A DNA stretch of 64,000 nt from contig JASGCO010000007.1 in assembly GCA_030054095.1 (NCBI GenBank), forward strand, positions 91,785 to 155,784, in the 5' to 3' direction. The notes under the pieces are model-generated. The model had not been told where the DNA came from and searched no databases. It was given only the letters and a program-made list of their open reading frames with translations. The first letter of the stretch is position 1. Every line of letters starts with the position of its first letter. Made by a program: the position numbers and the translations under genes. The DNA is from Sediminibacterium sp. (lineage in GTDB: Bacteria > Bacteroidota > Bacteroidia > B-17B0 > Aurantibacillaceae). Positions 51,551 through 63,200 of the stretch are shown piece by piece.

Positions 51551-52235
51551 CTTGGGCTTTTTGATAATCTTCAGGAATACCTATGTCAATGAAATAACCA
51601 TCAAATTGTAGTCCTGTAAAATAGAGGGTCGTTAAATGTGTTTTGAAGAAGTGTTCTTCAATAGAAAAGGCACCTGATTCGGGTGTGTGGGCAAGGTAAT
51701 GTTGGCAATCAATAATATAAACACCACCGTTTATAATACCTGGGGCGCTATTCCCGCTTTTTTCCCGAAATGCGGTAATACGGTTTTGTGCATTTACTTC
51801 AATAGAGCCATAACGGGCAGCGTCAGGAACATGCCGTAATGCCATGCTTACCTGCGCGTTTTGCGTGCTATGCACGGTGCGTAGTTTATCTATGGATATA
51901 TCGAAGAAAGAATCGCCGTTCATTACCAGAACATTTGGCGAGGAGGTTAATTCCATTGCAAAGCGAATGGCTCCGCCTGTACCCAAAGGCGTTTTTTCCT
52001 CAGCGTATTGTATGTGCAAGCCTTCCCACTCCGATTTAAAATACGAAGTGATGCTGTCGGCCAGATAACCGGTAGATAATATAATGTGTTTTATACCGTT
52101 CTGTTTAAGGTAACGCAGCAAATACGAAAGGAACGGTTGTCCGTTAACGGGCGCCATGGGCTTAGGTACCGAACTGACAACTTTTTGAAGCCGGGTACCA
52201 AAACCTCCGGCCAGTATAATGGCTGTATCAGGCAT
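51525..52235 (-). CDS. hddC: Heptose-1-phosphate guanylyltransferase-like nucleotidyltransferase
   Basis: 236 residues: a nucleotidyltransferase with AIILAGGFGTRL (NTP loop), VPKPMAPVNGQPFL, NGDSFFDI (metal Asp) and IEEHFFKTHL. Best matches the HddC type, which makes GDP-D-glycero-alpha-D-manno-heptose. The ATG at 52235 (MPDTAIILAGG) is chosen; the frame extends to 52268 but that would overlap the upstream gene much more. Overlaps gmhB and gmhA by short stretches, so the three are coupled. Confidence 0.82.
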   Translation of the reverse strand: MPDTAIILAGGFGTRLQKVVSSVPKPMAPVNGQPFLSYLLRYLKQNGIKHIILSTGYLADSITSYFKSEWEGLHIQYAEEKTPLGTGGAIRFAMELTSSPNVLVMNGDSFFDISIDKLRTVHSTQNAQVSMALRHVPDAARYGSIEVNAQNRITAFREKSGNSAPGIINGGVYIIDCQHYLAHTPESGAFSIEEHFFKTHLTTLYFTGLQFDGYFIDIGIPEDYQKAQDDFKRFAY

Positions 52236-52812
52236 TTTTCGGGAACAAGGCCAGTTCAACCATCTCACAAAGCGTATGGCCTAATAACATGTGTACTTCC
52301 TGAATACGCGGTGTATCGGTACTTGGAATATTTATCAGGTAATCGCTCACCGCTTTCATTTTTCCACCGGTTTGGCCGGTAAAGCCTACCGTAATCATCC
52401 CTTTTTCGCGGGCAGTTTCAAAAGCTTTTATCACATTACCGCTGTTTCCACTGGTGCTTAAACCTATCAGAACATCACCAGGCTGACCCATGGCCTGAAT
52501 GAGGCGGCTGTAAATAACATCGTAACTGTAATCGTTGGCCACCGCCGTAATATAACTGGTGTTTACATGCAGTGCTTCGGACGATAGCGGCGCACGGTCG
52601 TAGTAAAAGCGACCACTTAATTCAGCCGCCAGATGTTGAGAATCGGCAGCGCTTCCCCCGTTTCCGCACCACAAAACCTTGTTGCTATTCCGGTAAGCCT
52701 GAATAATTTTTTCAACTACTGTATTGAGGGTTTCCAGAAGATTAGTATTGTTTAAAACCTCTTGTTTCAACTGAACGGAGGCCTGAAGCTTAGATTGAAT
52801 AAATGAAACCAT
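52228..52812 (-). CDS. gmhA: Sedoheptulose-7-phosphate isomerase (GmhA)
   Basis: 194 residues, the usual length. Seen: SIS-domain motifs CGNGGSAADSQHLAAELSGRF (quoted in two parts in homologues), LSTSGNSGNV and the C-terminal EVHMLLGHTLCEMVE with a zinc-site histidine/glutamate. Converts sedoheptulose 7-phosphate to D-glycero-D-manno-heptopyranose 7-phosphate, the first step of heptose synthesis. First gene of the gmhA-hddC-gmhB-GT2 unit. Confidence 0.9.
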   Translation of the reverse strand: MVSFIQSKLQASVQLKQEVLNNTNLLETLNTVVEKIIQAYRNSNKVLWCGNGGSAADSQHLAAELSGRFYYDRAPLSSEALHVNTSYITAVANDYSYDVIYSRLIQAMGQPGDVLIGLSTSGNSGNVIKAFETAREKGMITVGFTGQTGGKMKAVSDYLINIPSTDTPRIQEVHMLLGHTLCEMVELALFPKNA

Positions 52813-52928
52813 TTGCGTAAAACAAAGTTCTAAAATACTAAAAAATAAAGGATCAGTACTCAGGAAATGAGAAAATTAAGGATTTTAACCCGCACATATT
52901 TCTTTAACGCGAAACATTAACATTCCGG

Positions 52929-53822
52929 TTACAACTGATTTTCCAGATTTTTTAACTCCTCTACTTTTTCAAGATAGCCCAGTTTTTCGTAAGCGTAAAT
53001 CAGATTATTCAAGCAGCGTTTAATGATATCCAGATTGCTGCAGGGCAGGTAGTATTTGGCGTCCGGATCCAGATTCAGTTGCTTTAAAAACTGATCAATG
53101 TCTTTCTGATTAAAAATAAGCCCTTTGCTGAATGGATTAATATAGAACAGGATGTTATTCGAAAGCGTTTTGTTGTTTACATCTATTAAATTGGCGTTAT
53201 CATTTACATAGGCCAATACAAAATGCTGAGGCAGATTAATACCATAAACCGGAATGTTCAGTTCTTTACAAATTAACGCGTAAACTACACTTAGCATTAA
53301 GGGATTCCCTTTTTTGCTTTCGAGTACGTTATTAATAAACGAATTTTGAGGTGCGTGGTAATTGGTAATATTTCCACTGAAATTGTGAACCTCAAACAGA
53401 ATATGATTTATAATTTTGATTTTTTCCAGAGCGGTTAAATCATCATGCAGTTCAAGCCACACATCCTGTTTAATCTGCGCTAATTGTTTCCTGATTTTAT
53501 TTTCATCCAGATCAGGGTATTGGTATCTTGAAATGATAAGTATGCCTTTCAGTAAATCATCCTGCTCTTCAGCTGCCCACGATCGTAATGCTTTTTGAAG
53601 CGCTTCGTATTGTATGGTATGAATAATCTGTTCAATACGGTTTTGCATAATGCTGTCAAAACTGTTTTCCCAGGCTGTTTCCAGATGTGGTATAGCAGGC
53701 GGACCAAGGGTCATAAAACGGTTCCTTACTTCAGAATATATGCTTTCATCCGGATCATCCAGCAGAGTGATAAGAGCAATAACCTCTTTTAAATTCATTT
53801 GTTGCTTTCGCTTAGCGGCCAT
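52929..53822 (-). CDS. SirB1/transglutaminase-fold protein
   Basis: 297 residues. N-terminal helical (HEAT-like) part (about 15-130), then a SirB1-type transglutaminase-like domain (about 140-280) with GNPLMLSVVYALICKELNIP and VYGINLPQHFVLAYVND, ending in a TPR-like helical pair. The catalytic cysteine of true transglutaminases is not clear: the usual position is leucine/serine in this segment, as in other SirB1 proteins, so an enzymatic role is doubtful. Cytoplasmic. Downstream and upstream genes are separate units. Confidence 0.82.
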   Translation of the reverse strand: MAAKRKQQMNLKEVIALITLLDDPDESIYSEVRNRFMTLGPPAIPHLETAWENSFDSIMQNRIEQIIHTIQYEALQKALRSWAAEEQDDLLKGILIISRYQYPDLDENKIRKQLAQIKQDVWLELHDDLTALEKIKIINHILFEVHNFSGNITNYHAPQNSFINNVLESKKGNPLMLSVVYALICKELNIPVYGINLPQHFVLAYVNDNANLIDVNNKTLSNNILFYINPFSKGLIFNQKDIDQFLKQLNLDPDAKYYLPCSNLDIIKRCLNNLIYAYEKLGYLEKVEELKNLENQL

Positions 53823-53829
53823 ACACTAA

Positions 53830-53837
53830 CAAATGTA
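53830..53837 (-). promoter_or_regulatory. -7 element for the SirB1-like gene
   Basis: TACATTTG on the minus strand, a full TAnnTTTG match, 8 bp before the ATG; no good -33. A near-leaderless transcript would result. Confidence 0.35.
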
Positions 53838-54071
53838 AGGGCTTATTAAAGTGTCTTAGGCGGCAATTGCGGTAATTTTTAACAAACACTCTGTTAAAGG
53901 TTGTGAACAGCATTGTTTTAATAATCAGTAGGGTGCGGTATAAAAAGATTTCATGTTGTTTCTTTGTGTAACTTGTTGATAATTAGTGGTTAATGAGGTG
54001 AGGTAGTAACGTTTACCCGAAAAAATAATAAACCATTTGATGCCTGAGTATTTTATGCACCGATTAGTGCG

Positions 54072-55235
54072 TTAAAGTTTTAAACCTACAACCAACACAT
54101 CGTCCGTTTGTTCCTGCCCCTGTTTCCAGTTATTAAGACTGTATTCCAAAAATGCGGACTGTTCTTCAATTGGCAGATCGTTAATAGATAGCAACAGTTC
54201 TTTAAAGTTTTTACGGTTTAATTTACGATTCCGTTCGCCACCAAACTGATCTATGTACCCATCTGTAAACAGATAAAGAGTGTCATCGGGGCGTAATAAA
54301 ACGACCTGTTCTTCAAAGACTTTATTTACCCCTACAAAAAAGCCGATGGGGTAACGGTTGCTTCTTAACTCTATGAATTGTTTATTCCGTAACAGTAATG
54401 CGGGCCGGAATGCCCCGCAGTAATGCAGGCGCATGGTTTTTTTATGGATCCGTGCCACAGAAACATCCATGCCATCGTAGCTTATTTCGGAAGCGTAAGA
54501 ATTAATGCTTTTGTGTAATTCTCTGTCTAATTCATACAAGATTTGTGAGGCCGAACGTACTTTTATGTTGAGTAATACCTCTTTTAGGATAGAGTTGGCA
54601 ACCAGGCTCATCATAGCTCCTGGCACACCATGTCCTGTACAATCAACAATGATGGCATATTTGTATTCTTCATCCTGATGGAAGAAGTAAAAATCGCCGC
54701 TTACCAGATCTTTAGGCTTATAAAGGACAAAATGCCTTTTAAAAATGGTTGAGATATACTCAGTTGACTGCAAAACGGATTGCTGTATTCTACGGGCGTA
54801 AGCGATCCCATCTGTCATGGCTTTGTTAATATCGGTCAGTTCTTTGTTAGCTTGCAGTAAGCGTTCCTCGGTCAGTTTTTTTTCGGTAACGTCATAGCCT
54901 ATGGCAATCAACTGTTCATCGTCAAGAAATGATACATTCCATCGTATCCATTTTTTTAGTCCATGAGCTGTTTTAAATACGTGTTCAAAGGTGTTATTCA
55001 GGATGGGGCCTTCTTTAAAGAGCCTCATAATTTTAGATTTGATTTCTTCTCCTTCCGGCTTTGAAAAGCGGGTAACGCTCCACCAGTTGTCACCGGTTAA
55101 TGCTTCTGCCGGATATCCCAGCAGATTTGCGGCAGATTTGCTGATATAGGTAGCCTTCCCTTGGTTGTTTAGGGTTACAACCAGGGCATTAACTTTTTCA
55201 AGTATTTGTTCTTGTATATTGTTTAATTCAACCAT
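54072..55235 (-). CDS. PAS / SpoIIE-type (PP2C) protein phosphatase
   Basis: 387 residues: PAS domain (about 10-125, NLLGYPAEALTGDNWWSV), short coiled coil, and SpoIIE phosphatase from about 140 with KPKDLVSGDFYFF, VDCTGHGVPGAMMS, DGMDVSVARI, LYLFTDGYIDQFGG and EQTDDVLVVGLKL. Metal aspartates are kept. Cytoplasmic, as no membrane segment is seen, so it may sense a ligand or redox state through PAS. It shares the last 240 residues in plan with the TPR phosphatase at 48008. A STAS-like gene lies upstream at 55417, beyond a terminator. Confidence 0.9.
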   Translation of the reverse strand: MVELNNIQEQILEKVNALVVTLNNQGKATYISKSAANLLGYPAEALTGDNWWSVTRFSKPEGEEIKSKIMRLFKEGPILNNTFEHVFKTAHGLKKWIRWNVSFLDDEQLIAIGYDVTEKKLTEERLLQANKELTDINKAMTDGIAYARRIQQSVLQSTEYISTIFKRHFVLYKPKDLVSGDFYFFHQDEEYKYAIIVDCTGHGVPGAMMSLVANSILKEVLLNIKVRSASQILYELDRELHKSINSYASEISYDGMDVSVARIHKKTMRLHYCGAFRPALLLRNKQFIELRSNRYPIGFFVGVNKVFEEQVVLLRPDDTLYLFTDGYIDQFGGERNRKLNRKNFKELLLSINDLPIEEQSAFLEYSLNNWKQGQEQTDDVLVVGLKL

Positions 55236-55283
55236 GGTTAAAATGGATAGTGGTGGGTTTCAGAAAATGGATTTGGAAATTTT

Positions 55284-55314
55284 AAAAAAGAGATGTGGGA
55301 ATTAACACCACATC
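55284..55314 (-). terminator. Terminator of the STAS-like gene
   Basis: On the minus strand GATGTGG/CCACATC (55308-55314/55292-55298, 9-nt loop) then TCTTTTTT. It separates the STAS-like gene from the phosphatase, so they are two transcripts. Confidence 0.6.
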
Positions 55315-55416
55315 ATAATAATATGACGGTACGTATTAAAACAATTGAGATATGATGCGACCGTAAATTGCATTTTGGGCAAAGATAAGAGGTTTTTTTA
55401 AGAAAGCAAGCGGAGA

Positions 55417-55851
55417 TTAATGGTCTGTGTTGCTACGTTCAGGAATTTGATTTAACCAACTTTCCGCATCCTGAATGCTTGCAAATGTACCCAATTGAAT
55501 AAAGGGAGCTGTTTCTTTTTTGATAAGGTTTGACAGAATACGCTGGGATAAACTGTTGATCACAATTGCCAGCCCGGAATGTTTATGTGTTTTACAAAGA
55601 CGACTGAGGCTAACACGCCCCGCTTCTGTTATGTTAAAAATGCCATCTTCGCTGTAAAAAACCAGTTTAGCACTTTTATTTTGGGTAAACTGGCTAACCG
55701 TATTAAACAGTTCTTCCATTTCTGGTGCACCAATTTCGGACTCCGCTTTAAAATCAACGTGTACAATACCATTCGATTTTATAATGATGAGTGAGAAACT
55801 ATTCTCAATAGAACGAACATGCATGTTGTTAGTATTTACTTGTCCTTGCAT
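55417..55851 (-). CDS. Small STAS-like protein (SpoIIAA-like fold suspected)
   Basis: 144 residues with alternating strands and helices (SFSLIIIKSNGIVHVDFK, KSAKLVFYSEDGIF, SGLAIVINSLSQRI, FIQLGTFASIQDAESWL). It looks like the STAS/SpoIIAA-like proteins of Bacteroidota; no phosphorylatable serine-helix (DSSG) motif of classical SpoIIAA is seen. Its place just upstream of a SpoIIE-type phosphatase suggests a partner or substrate in phospho-signalling, which is inference. Confidence 0.6.
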   Translation of the reverse strand: MQGQVNTNNMHVRSIENSFSLIIIKSNGIVHVDFKAESEIGAPEMEELFNTVSQFTQNKSAKLVFYSEDGIFNITEAGRVSLSRLCKTHKHSGLAIVINSLSQRILSNLIKKETAPFIQLGTFASIQDAESWLNQIPERSNTDH

Positions 55852-56132
55852 CTGAACGGTACTTAATACAAAAATAGGTTAAATTACAAGAGCCTCTACT
55901 TTGGACTATACCTGAGTAGAGTAATGATTAAAGTGGACGTTGTAAGAACTACTTTACCCATTTTAAAGGTGTTTTAGTCAGAACTGAACATGGTTTAGTC
56001 TATTTTATTCTGATGATGGATGGGTGGATCAAAATGGGCTTATGTAATGTATAAGTGAGTTGTTAAGGGAGTATTTGCGTATTATCAGGCATAAGCTAGT
56101 GAGTTGGAAGGTTTGAAGCGTCAGATTCCATA
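55852..56132. other. Intergenic region between gyrB terminator and STAS-like gene
   Basis: Part of a 318-bp gap. AT-rich, no credible frame. No TTTG-N19-TAnnTTTG promoter for the STAS-like gene was found. Ends with the gyrB terminator. Confidence 0.4.
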
Positions 56133-56165
56133 AAAAAATCCCTCACTATAAGGGAGGGATTTTTT
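56133..56165 (-). terminator. gyrB terminator
   Basis: 12-bp perfect stem AAAAAATCCCTC/GAGGGATTTTTT (56133-56144/56154-56165), 9-nt loop, a few bp after the gyrB stop. The flanks also match the dnaN terminator at 15194-15229. Confidence 0.85.
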
Positions 56166-56169
56166 GAGG

Positions 56170-58146
<1,977 letters not shown>

Positions 58147-58154
58147 TTATCCTT

Positions 58155-58162
58155 TAAATATA
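58155..58162 (-). promoter_or_regulatory. Candidate -7 element of gyrB
   Basis: TATATTTA on the minus strand, one base from TAnnTTTG, 35 bp before the gyrB ATG. The divergent acyltransferase gene has TAATTTTA at 58199-58206, so two promoters may lie back to back in this 125-bp gap. -33 elements are weak. Confidence 0.35.
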
Positions 58163-58244
58163 CCGAAAATTCGCGGCTTTACAGGTATTAAAAAAGTGTA
58201 ATTTTACTAACAATTAATTAATAAACACAAGTACTTATTTTATT

Positions 58245-59591
58245 ATGCTCTGGCATTTTCTACGATATCTGGTTAGTATTACTGAACCTACTTTTTACAA
58301 AAGAATACAGGCTAAAAATGTAAGACAATTTGTCGATGTAAAAGGACCTGTTATTTTGGCCATGAATCATCCTAATGCGTTTACAGATCCTATCTGTTTT
58401 ACCTATGTAGCTTATCCGGTGAGGACGTATTATCTGGCACGGGGCGATGCTTTTAAACCCGGATTAATTTCCCGGATGCTTGAAAATATTGGTATTGTGC
58501 CTATATACCGCATACAGGATGGCGGAAAGGAAGGACTGAAAAAGAATGATGAAACCTATAAGCGTGTTAATGAATTACTGAAGCAAAAAAACGCTAAGAT
58601 AATGGTGTTTGCAGAGGGCTTGTGTATCCAGGAGCGCCGTCTGCGTCCGCTTAAGAAAGGCGTGGCCCGCATGGTGTTTGGCGCTCAGGAGTATTTGGGA
58701 GATACCGAACTAACCGTGGTGCCGGTGGGATTGAATTACAGTAACCCTAATAAATTCAGAAGCACTTTATTTTATAATGTGGGTGAACCCATTCGCGTGA
58801 GTGGTTTTATGGAGTTGTACGCTCAGAATCCGGCCAGAGCCAATAACGCGTTTTTGCAGGAACTTGAGCCCAGAATGAAAAAACTGATTACGCACATTAA
58901 TGATAAGCAATTCGATAAGCCGGTTGGGTATATTGAACAATTGGTTAAAAAAGACTGGATACGTGAGAAGGGACTGAATCCTAAAGATCTGGAGCACGAT
59001 TATCAGATTACCAGTAAGATTGTGGATTTGGTAAATCAACTATCCGAATCGGAAACGGAGCGTCTGAAAACCTGGCAAAACAAAGCCAGCCATTATTTTA
59101 ACGAATTAAAACAAAAAGGATTGCGGGATTGGTTGCTTAACCCGAATAACAAAAATACTGTAAACAAAACCAGTCTGGTATTGCGAATACTTGGATTAAT
59201 AACAGGCTATCTGTTGTATGTTCCTGCACTGGTAAGTAATTATCTGCCTTATAAGCTAACAGAACAGCTTACTAAAAAACTTGTGAAACGAAATGTGGAG
59301 TTTTATTCATCCATAGCGATTGGTTTGGGTACATTTGTATTTTTGATCTGGTATGTGTTGCTCATCCTTATCAGTTGGAGCTTATTACCTAATATTGGCT
59401 ATGCATTACTGATAGCCTTTCTTAGCATGTGTTTTGGATGGTTTGGCTTACATTTCTATTTTTATAAACTGAAAACACTGGGTATGTGGCGTTTTCTGAA
59501 AAACAGAAGTGGTTTTGCCAATCTGGAATCCGAAAGGGCGGCACTTATGACCGAATGGAAGGCGTTATGCTCAGAGTGTTCCCGTAGTTAA
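58245..59591 (+). CDS. Lysophospholipid acyltransferase (PlsC-like) with membrane helices
   Basis: 448 residues. N-terminal acyltransferase domain with NHPNAFTDPI (HxxxxD-type motif), FAEGLCIQERRLRPLKKG and VVPVGLNY; about 300-430 holds two to four membrane helices. Makes phosphatidic acid or a related acyl lipid at the inner membrane. The C-terminal membrane portion is longer than in E. coli PlsC. It overlaps the convergent deacetylase gene by 21 bp at the 3' end. Confidence 0.85.
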   Translation: MLWHFLRYLVSITEPTFYKRIQAKNVRQFVDVKGPVILAMNHPNAFTDPICFTYVAYPVRTYYLARGDAFKPGLISRMLENIGIVPIYRIQDGGKEGLKKNDETYKRVNELLKQKNAKIMVFAEGLCIQERRLRPLKKGVARMVFGAQEYLGDTELTVVPVGLNYSNPNKFRSTLFYNVGEPIRVSGFMELYAQNPARANNAFLQELEPRMKKLITHINDKQFDKPVGYIEQLVKKDWIREKGLNPKDLEHDYQITSKIVDLVNQLSESETERLKTWQNKASHYFNELKQKGLRDWLLNPNNKNTVNKTSLVLRILGLITGYLLYVPALVSNYLPYKLTEQLTKKLVKRNVEFYSSIAIGLGTFVFLIWYVLLILISWSLLPNIGYALLIAFLSMCFGWFGLHFYFYKLKTLGMWRFLKNRSGFANLESERAALMTEWKALCSECSRS

Positions 59592-60188
59592 ACCTTTCAG
59601 GTGAATGTCTTGCAATACCAAAGGCAGGGCATATTTTACGTTATCATTTGCTTTAACATTGTCGTGAAATAAAATGATGCTGCCTGACCGGTAATTTTTT
59701 AAAACGTTCTGCGCACAACGTTCAGGACTTATTTTTTCGTAATCGTAACTGATAACATCCCATAATGCAATGGTAAACTGTTCGTTTAAGAGGGCTTTGT
59801 ATTGGCTTCTTTTTAACTGGCCGTAAGGGGGGCGGAACAGTTTGGTTCCGGTCAGTTTCTCACAGGCACGAACCTGTTCCATATAGTCGGCAGTATTGGT
59901 TTTAAAGCCTTTGATGTGATTGTATGTATGATTGGCTACCTTATGTCCTTCATTAAGAATGCGGCTGAAAATATGCGGGTGTTTTACAATGTTTGCGCCC
60001 ACACAAAAAAACGTGGCTTTTGCATTGTAGCGTTTAAGCTCGTCCAGTATCCATTCCGTTAAATCGGGAATGGGGCCATCATCAAATGTCAGAAATACCT
60101 CATTTTTATTTTTACCGGAAATACGGAACAGGGCTTTAGGGTACAGTAACTTAACTATTTTTTTGGGCTGAAGGAGAGGGGGCTTCAT
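59571..60188 (-). CDS. Polysaccharide deacetylase (NodB-fold) family protein
   Basis: 205 residues with the NodB motifs: TFDDGPIPD (catalytic Asp and metal Asp), HTYNH (metal histidines), RPPYGQ and LFHDN. De-N-acetylates or otherwise modifies amino-sugar glycans or peptidoglycan; the substrate is unknown. The ATG at 60188 (MKPPLLQPKK) is used because the frame upstream of it passes through the terminator of the next gene (60207-60240). No clear signal peptide, so it may work inside or use another export route. Convergent with the acyltransferase gene. Confidence 0.85.
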   Translation of the reverse strand: MKPPLLQPKKIVKLLYPKALFRISGKNKNEVFLTFDDGPIPDLTEWILDELKRYNAKATFFCVGANIVKHPHIFSRILNEGHKVANHTYNHIKGFKTNTADYMEQVRACEKLTGTKLFRPPYGQLKRSQYKALLNEQFTIALWDVISYDYEKISPERCAQNVLKNYRSGSIILFHDNVKANDNVKYALPLVLQDIHLKGLTTGTL

Positions 60189-60206
60189 AAACGGAAAAGA
60201 TAGTAA

Positions 60207-60240
60207 TTTAAAAGCCATTCCCCGGGGAATGGCTTTTAAA
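60207..60240 (-). terminator. Perfect 34-bp palindrome ending the DUF2723 gene
   Basis: A perfect inverted repeat, 17 bp on each side of the centre 60223/60224, with no spacer. The core is CCCCGGGG and the outer parts give TTTAAAAG/CTTTTAAA. The DUF2723 stop is 5 bp away. It should fold into a very stable terminator hairpin. Confidence 0.85.
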
Positions 60241-60244
60241 AAAT

Positions 60245-63200
60245 TTAGTTTTCAATGGTTTGAGTCGGTTGCCCTTGTGGCTGTTCCGGCATCAGGTCTT
60301 CGGGCGATACATTGTCCTGTAAACCTTTCAGGAATTGAGCCTCCAGATCTTTTTGCTTGAATTGAACCGCCAGCGTGTAAAGGCGACGCATAATATCCTG
60401 ACATTGCGAAATTTCGCGGCCAAACGCCACCCGGTGACGGGCTTTCTGACTATTATAAACTTTAAGATCGTTTAACTGGATATCGAATAGTTTTTTAGCC
60501 AGTTCAGCGCCTTTTTTTGTTTCATTGATCTGGAAGTATTCTGCACAGATTGTAAACAACGTAGCATCGTATGGCACGGTCTCATCCGGCATTTCATTCA
60601 GGCACTTATCCAGTACGGCCTTGGCTTTACCGTTTTTTCCTTCGTTAATAAGCGCGCCTGCCAGAATACTCATTTGCATACGCATGTTACCAGCCATACG
60701 CACACAGTTTTCGTCGAGGTTAACACCCGGCTTATTCATGCCACCGTACTGGAATTTTTCCATTACGTTTTTATACATCACTTCTGTATTCACGCGTCCG
60801 CCCTGAGCCCGTTCGTTTTCGGTTTGCCGGATAGGTACCAAGCGGTATGCTAAACCTTCCAACTGGAAGTATTCTTCTAACCCAACGTAGGCTTCATTAC
60901 CGGTAGTAACCGCAAAATAGATCGGACGGCTCCAGTCGTTATGAGCTACCAGATCCAGCACCATTAAATCGTTTTTAAATACAGCATTTTTATTAAGTTT
61001 CCAGGTAATGCTTTTTGCCAAGCGAGCCGTATCTTTCAGGCTCACAATTTTTTTGTTCACCACCTTAGCCGAATCAACCGGAATATAGAATTGTTTTGAC
61101 GGGAAGTAATCAATCAGATTACCATCTCCGGCATCAATTTTATTATTGGGATCTTCGCTTAATAGAAATTCAAACGCTTTTTTAAGGTTCATGTTACCGT
61201 AGTTGACATTGCGGACTTCATCTTTATTGGTAAGATACACCACGTTCAGTTTATCCTGCGCATATTTTTCTTCAGGAATGGTAAACGGAACAGGTTTGCT
61301 GTCGTATGCGGCGCGGCGCATCTGATCAATATACCAGTCTGTTTGCAATAAACTCAGGTTAACAACGCGCACATCCGTACGGATACCTTCTACCTCCTGC
61401 GCATACCAGAGCGGGAAGGTATCGTTATCTCCATTTGTAAAGAGAATGGCATTGGGCTCACAACTTTGCAGATAATTGATAGCAGAGTCGCGGCTTAATG
61501 TACGTAAACTGCGGTCATGGTCATTCCAACCTTCAACTGCCATGATAGCAGGAGCGGCCAATCCAATTAAAGGCGCAGCATACATGGCCAGCCCGTTTCG
61601 GGCCGAAGCGCTTAACGATGCCAGAAATTTCCAACCGTTGCTAAAGCCTTCCGATAAAAAGAGTACGCCAAAACCAATCCAGATGGCAAAGGCATAAAAA
61701 CTACCTGTATATGCGTAATCCCGTTCGCGCGGTTGATATGGTGTTTGGTTAAGATAAACAACAATAGCCAGACCGGTTAACATAAAAAAGGTAAATACGA
61801 TCCAGCTATCGCTCTTACGGCGACGTACGTGGAAGATAATACCCAGAATACCTAAAATAAAAGGAATGGCGTAGTATTTATTATTGGCAAAATTATGACG
61901 GGCCATGTGGGTTTGTAAATTAGTATCTGAATCAGTAAAGAAATCATCAACTGCTTTTATACCCGAAATCCAGTTTCCTTCCAGAGTGTTATTTGTCATG
62001 CCCTGTATGTCGTTTTGACGACCCACAAAATTCCACATGAAATAACGCCAGTACATGTAAAGTACCTGATAATTGACAAAATAACGCAGATTGGCCCCAA
62101 ACGTAGGGATCTGTGCAGGAACTTCCTCTCCGTTATCGTTGGTTTCAGTTACACCACTGCGCGAGGGTTTGGAGTTCTCAGCCACGTTCCCCCAATATTT
62201 GTAAGCGGCAATGTGGTGGTTCTGCGAACTCCACATACGCGGGAAAACAGTACAAAATTCACTTTTATAGGTAGGAATTGAGTTCTTACGGCTATCGGCT
62301 ACTTTATAGTTTTTATTTTTTTCATCCTTTACATAAATAGGATCGCCGCTTTTCCACTCGCTGCGTGCTTCGGTAGGCGCATTATAATATTGCCCGTACC
62401 CGATAGGCCAGTCGCCGTATTGTTCGCGTAATAAATACGATAACATGTTAGGCGCGTTCTCCGGATTATTTTCATCCATAGGCGTATTAGCCTGAGAACG
62501 GATTACGAGAACAAAAAATGAAGAGAAACCAATCAACAAAGTTGCTAAACTCATTAGCGCGGTATTAAGCAGTACTGTTTTAGATTTGTAGTAATGAAGT
62601 GCATATAAAATCCCGCCCAGCATAATAAGGCGTGTAAATATACCGCCACCCCCGGGGGCTGTAATAACAGCCAGCAAACTAAATATAATTCCCGAAATAA
62701 GCCCGGCTTTAAAGAATTTTTCCTCTTTACGAACGGTATATAAAATGAATAACGTTAAACTGGTAATAAGTAAAATAAAGAAAATGATGGTTCCCTTGCC
62801 AAATCCCAGACCGGCAGAGTTGGTAAAGAATACTTCAAAGTCACTTACCATTTTTACAGTTTTAGGAATAATAAGGTTTTGGATGAAAACCAGCACAAAA
62901 AGTGAGGTAATACCGGCAATGATAAAACCTTTCCACGAAAATTTATATTTTTTAAAGTAGATAACAAACCCGATAGCCGGAATAACCAGTAAGTTAAGTA
63001 AGTGAACCCCAATAGAAAGCCCAACCAGATAGTTGATAAAAACAATCCAACGGAGCGCGCTACCCGGATTTAAAGAGTCTTCTTCATCCCATTTTAAAAT
63101 AGCCCAGAACACAATGGCAGTGAAAAAAGACGACATAGCGTAAACTTCACCCTCTACAGCACTGAACCAGAATGAATCCGAGAAGGTATAAGCCAATCCG

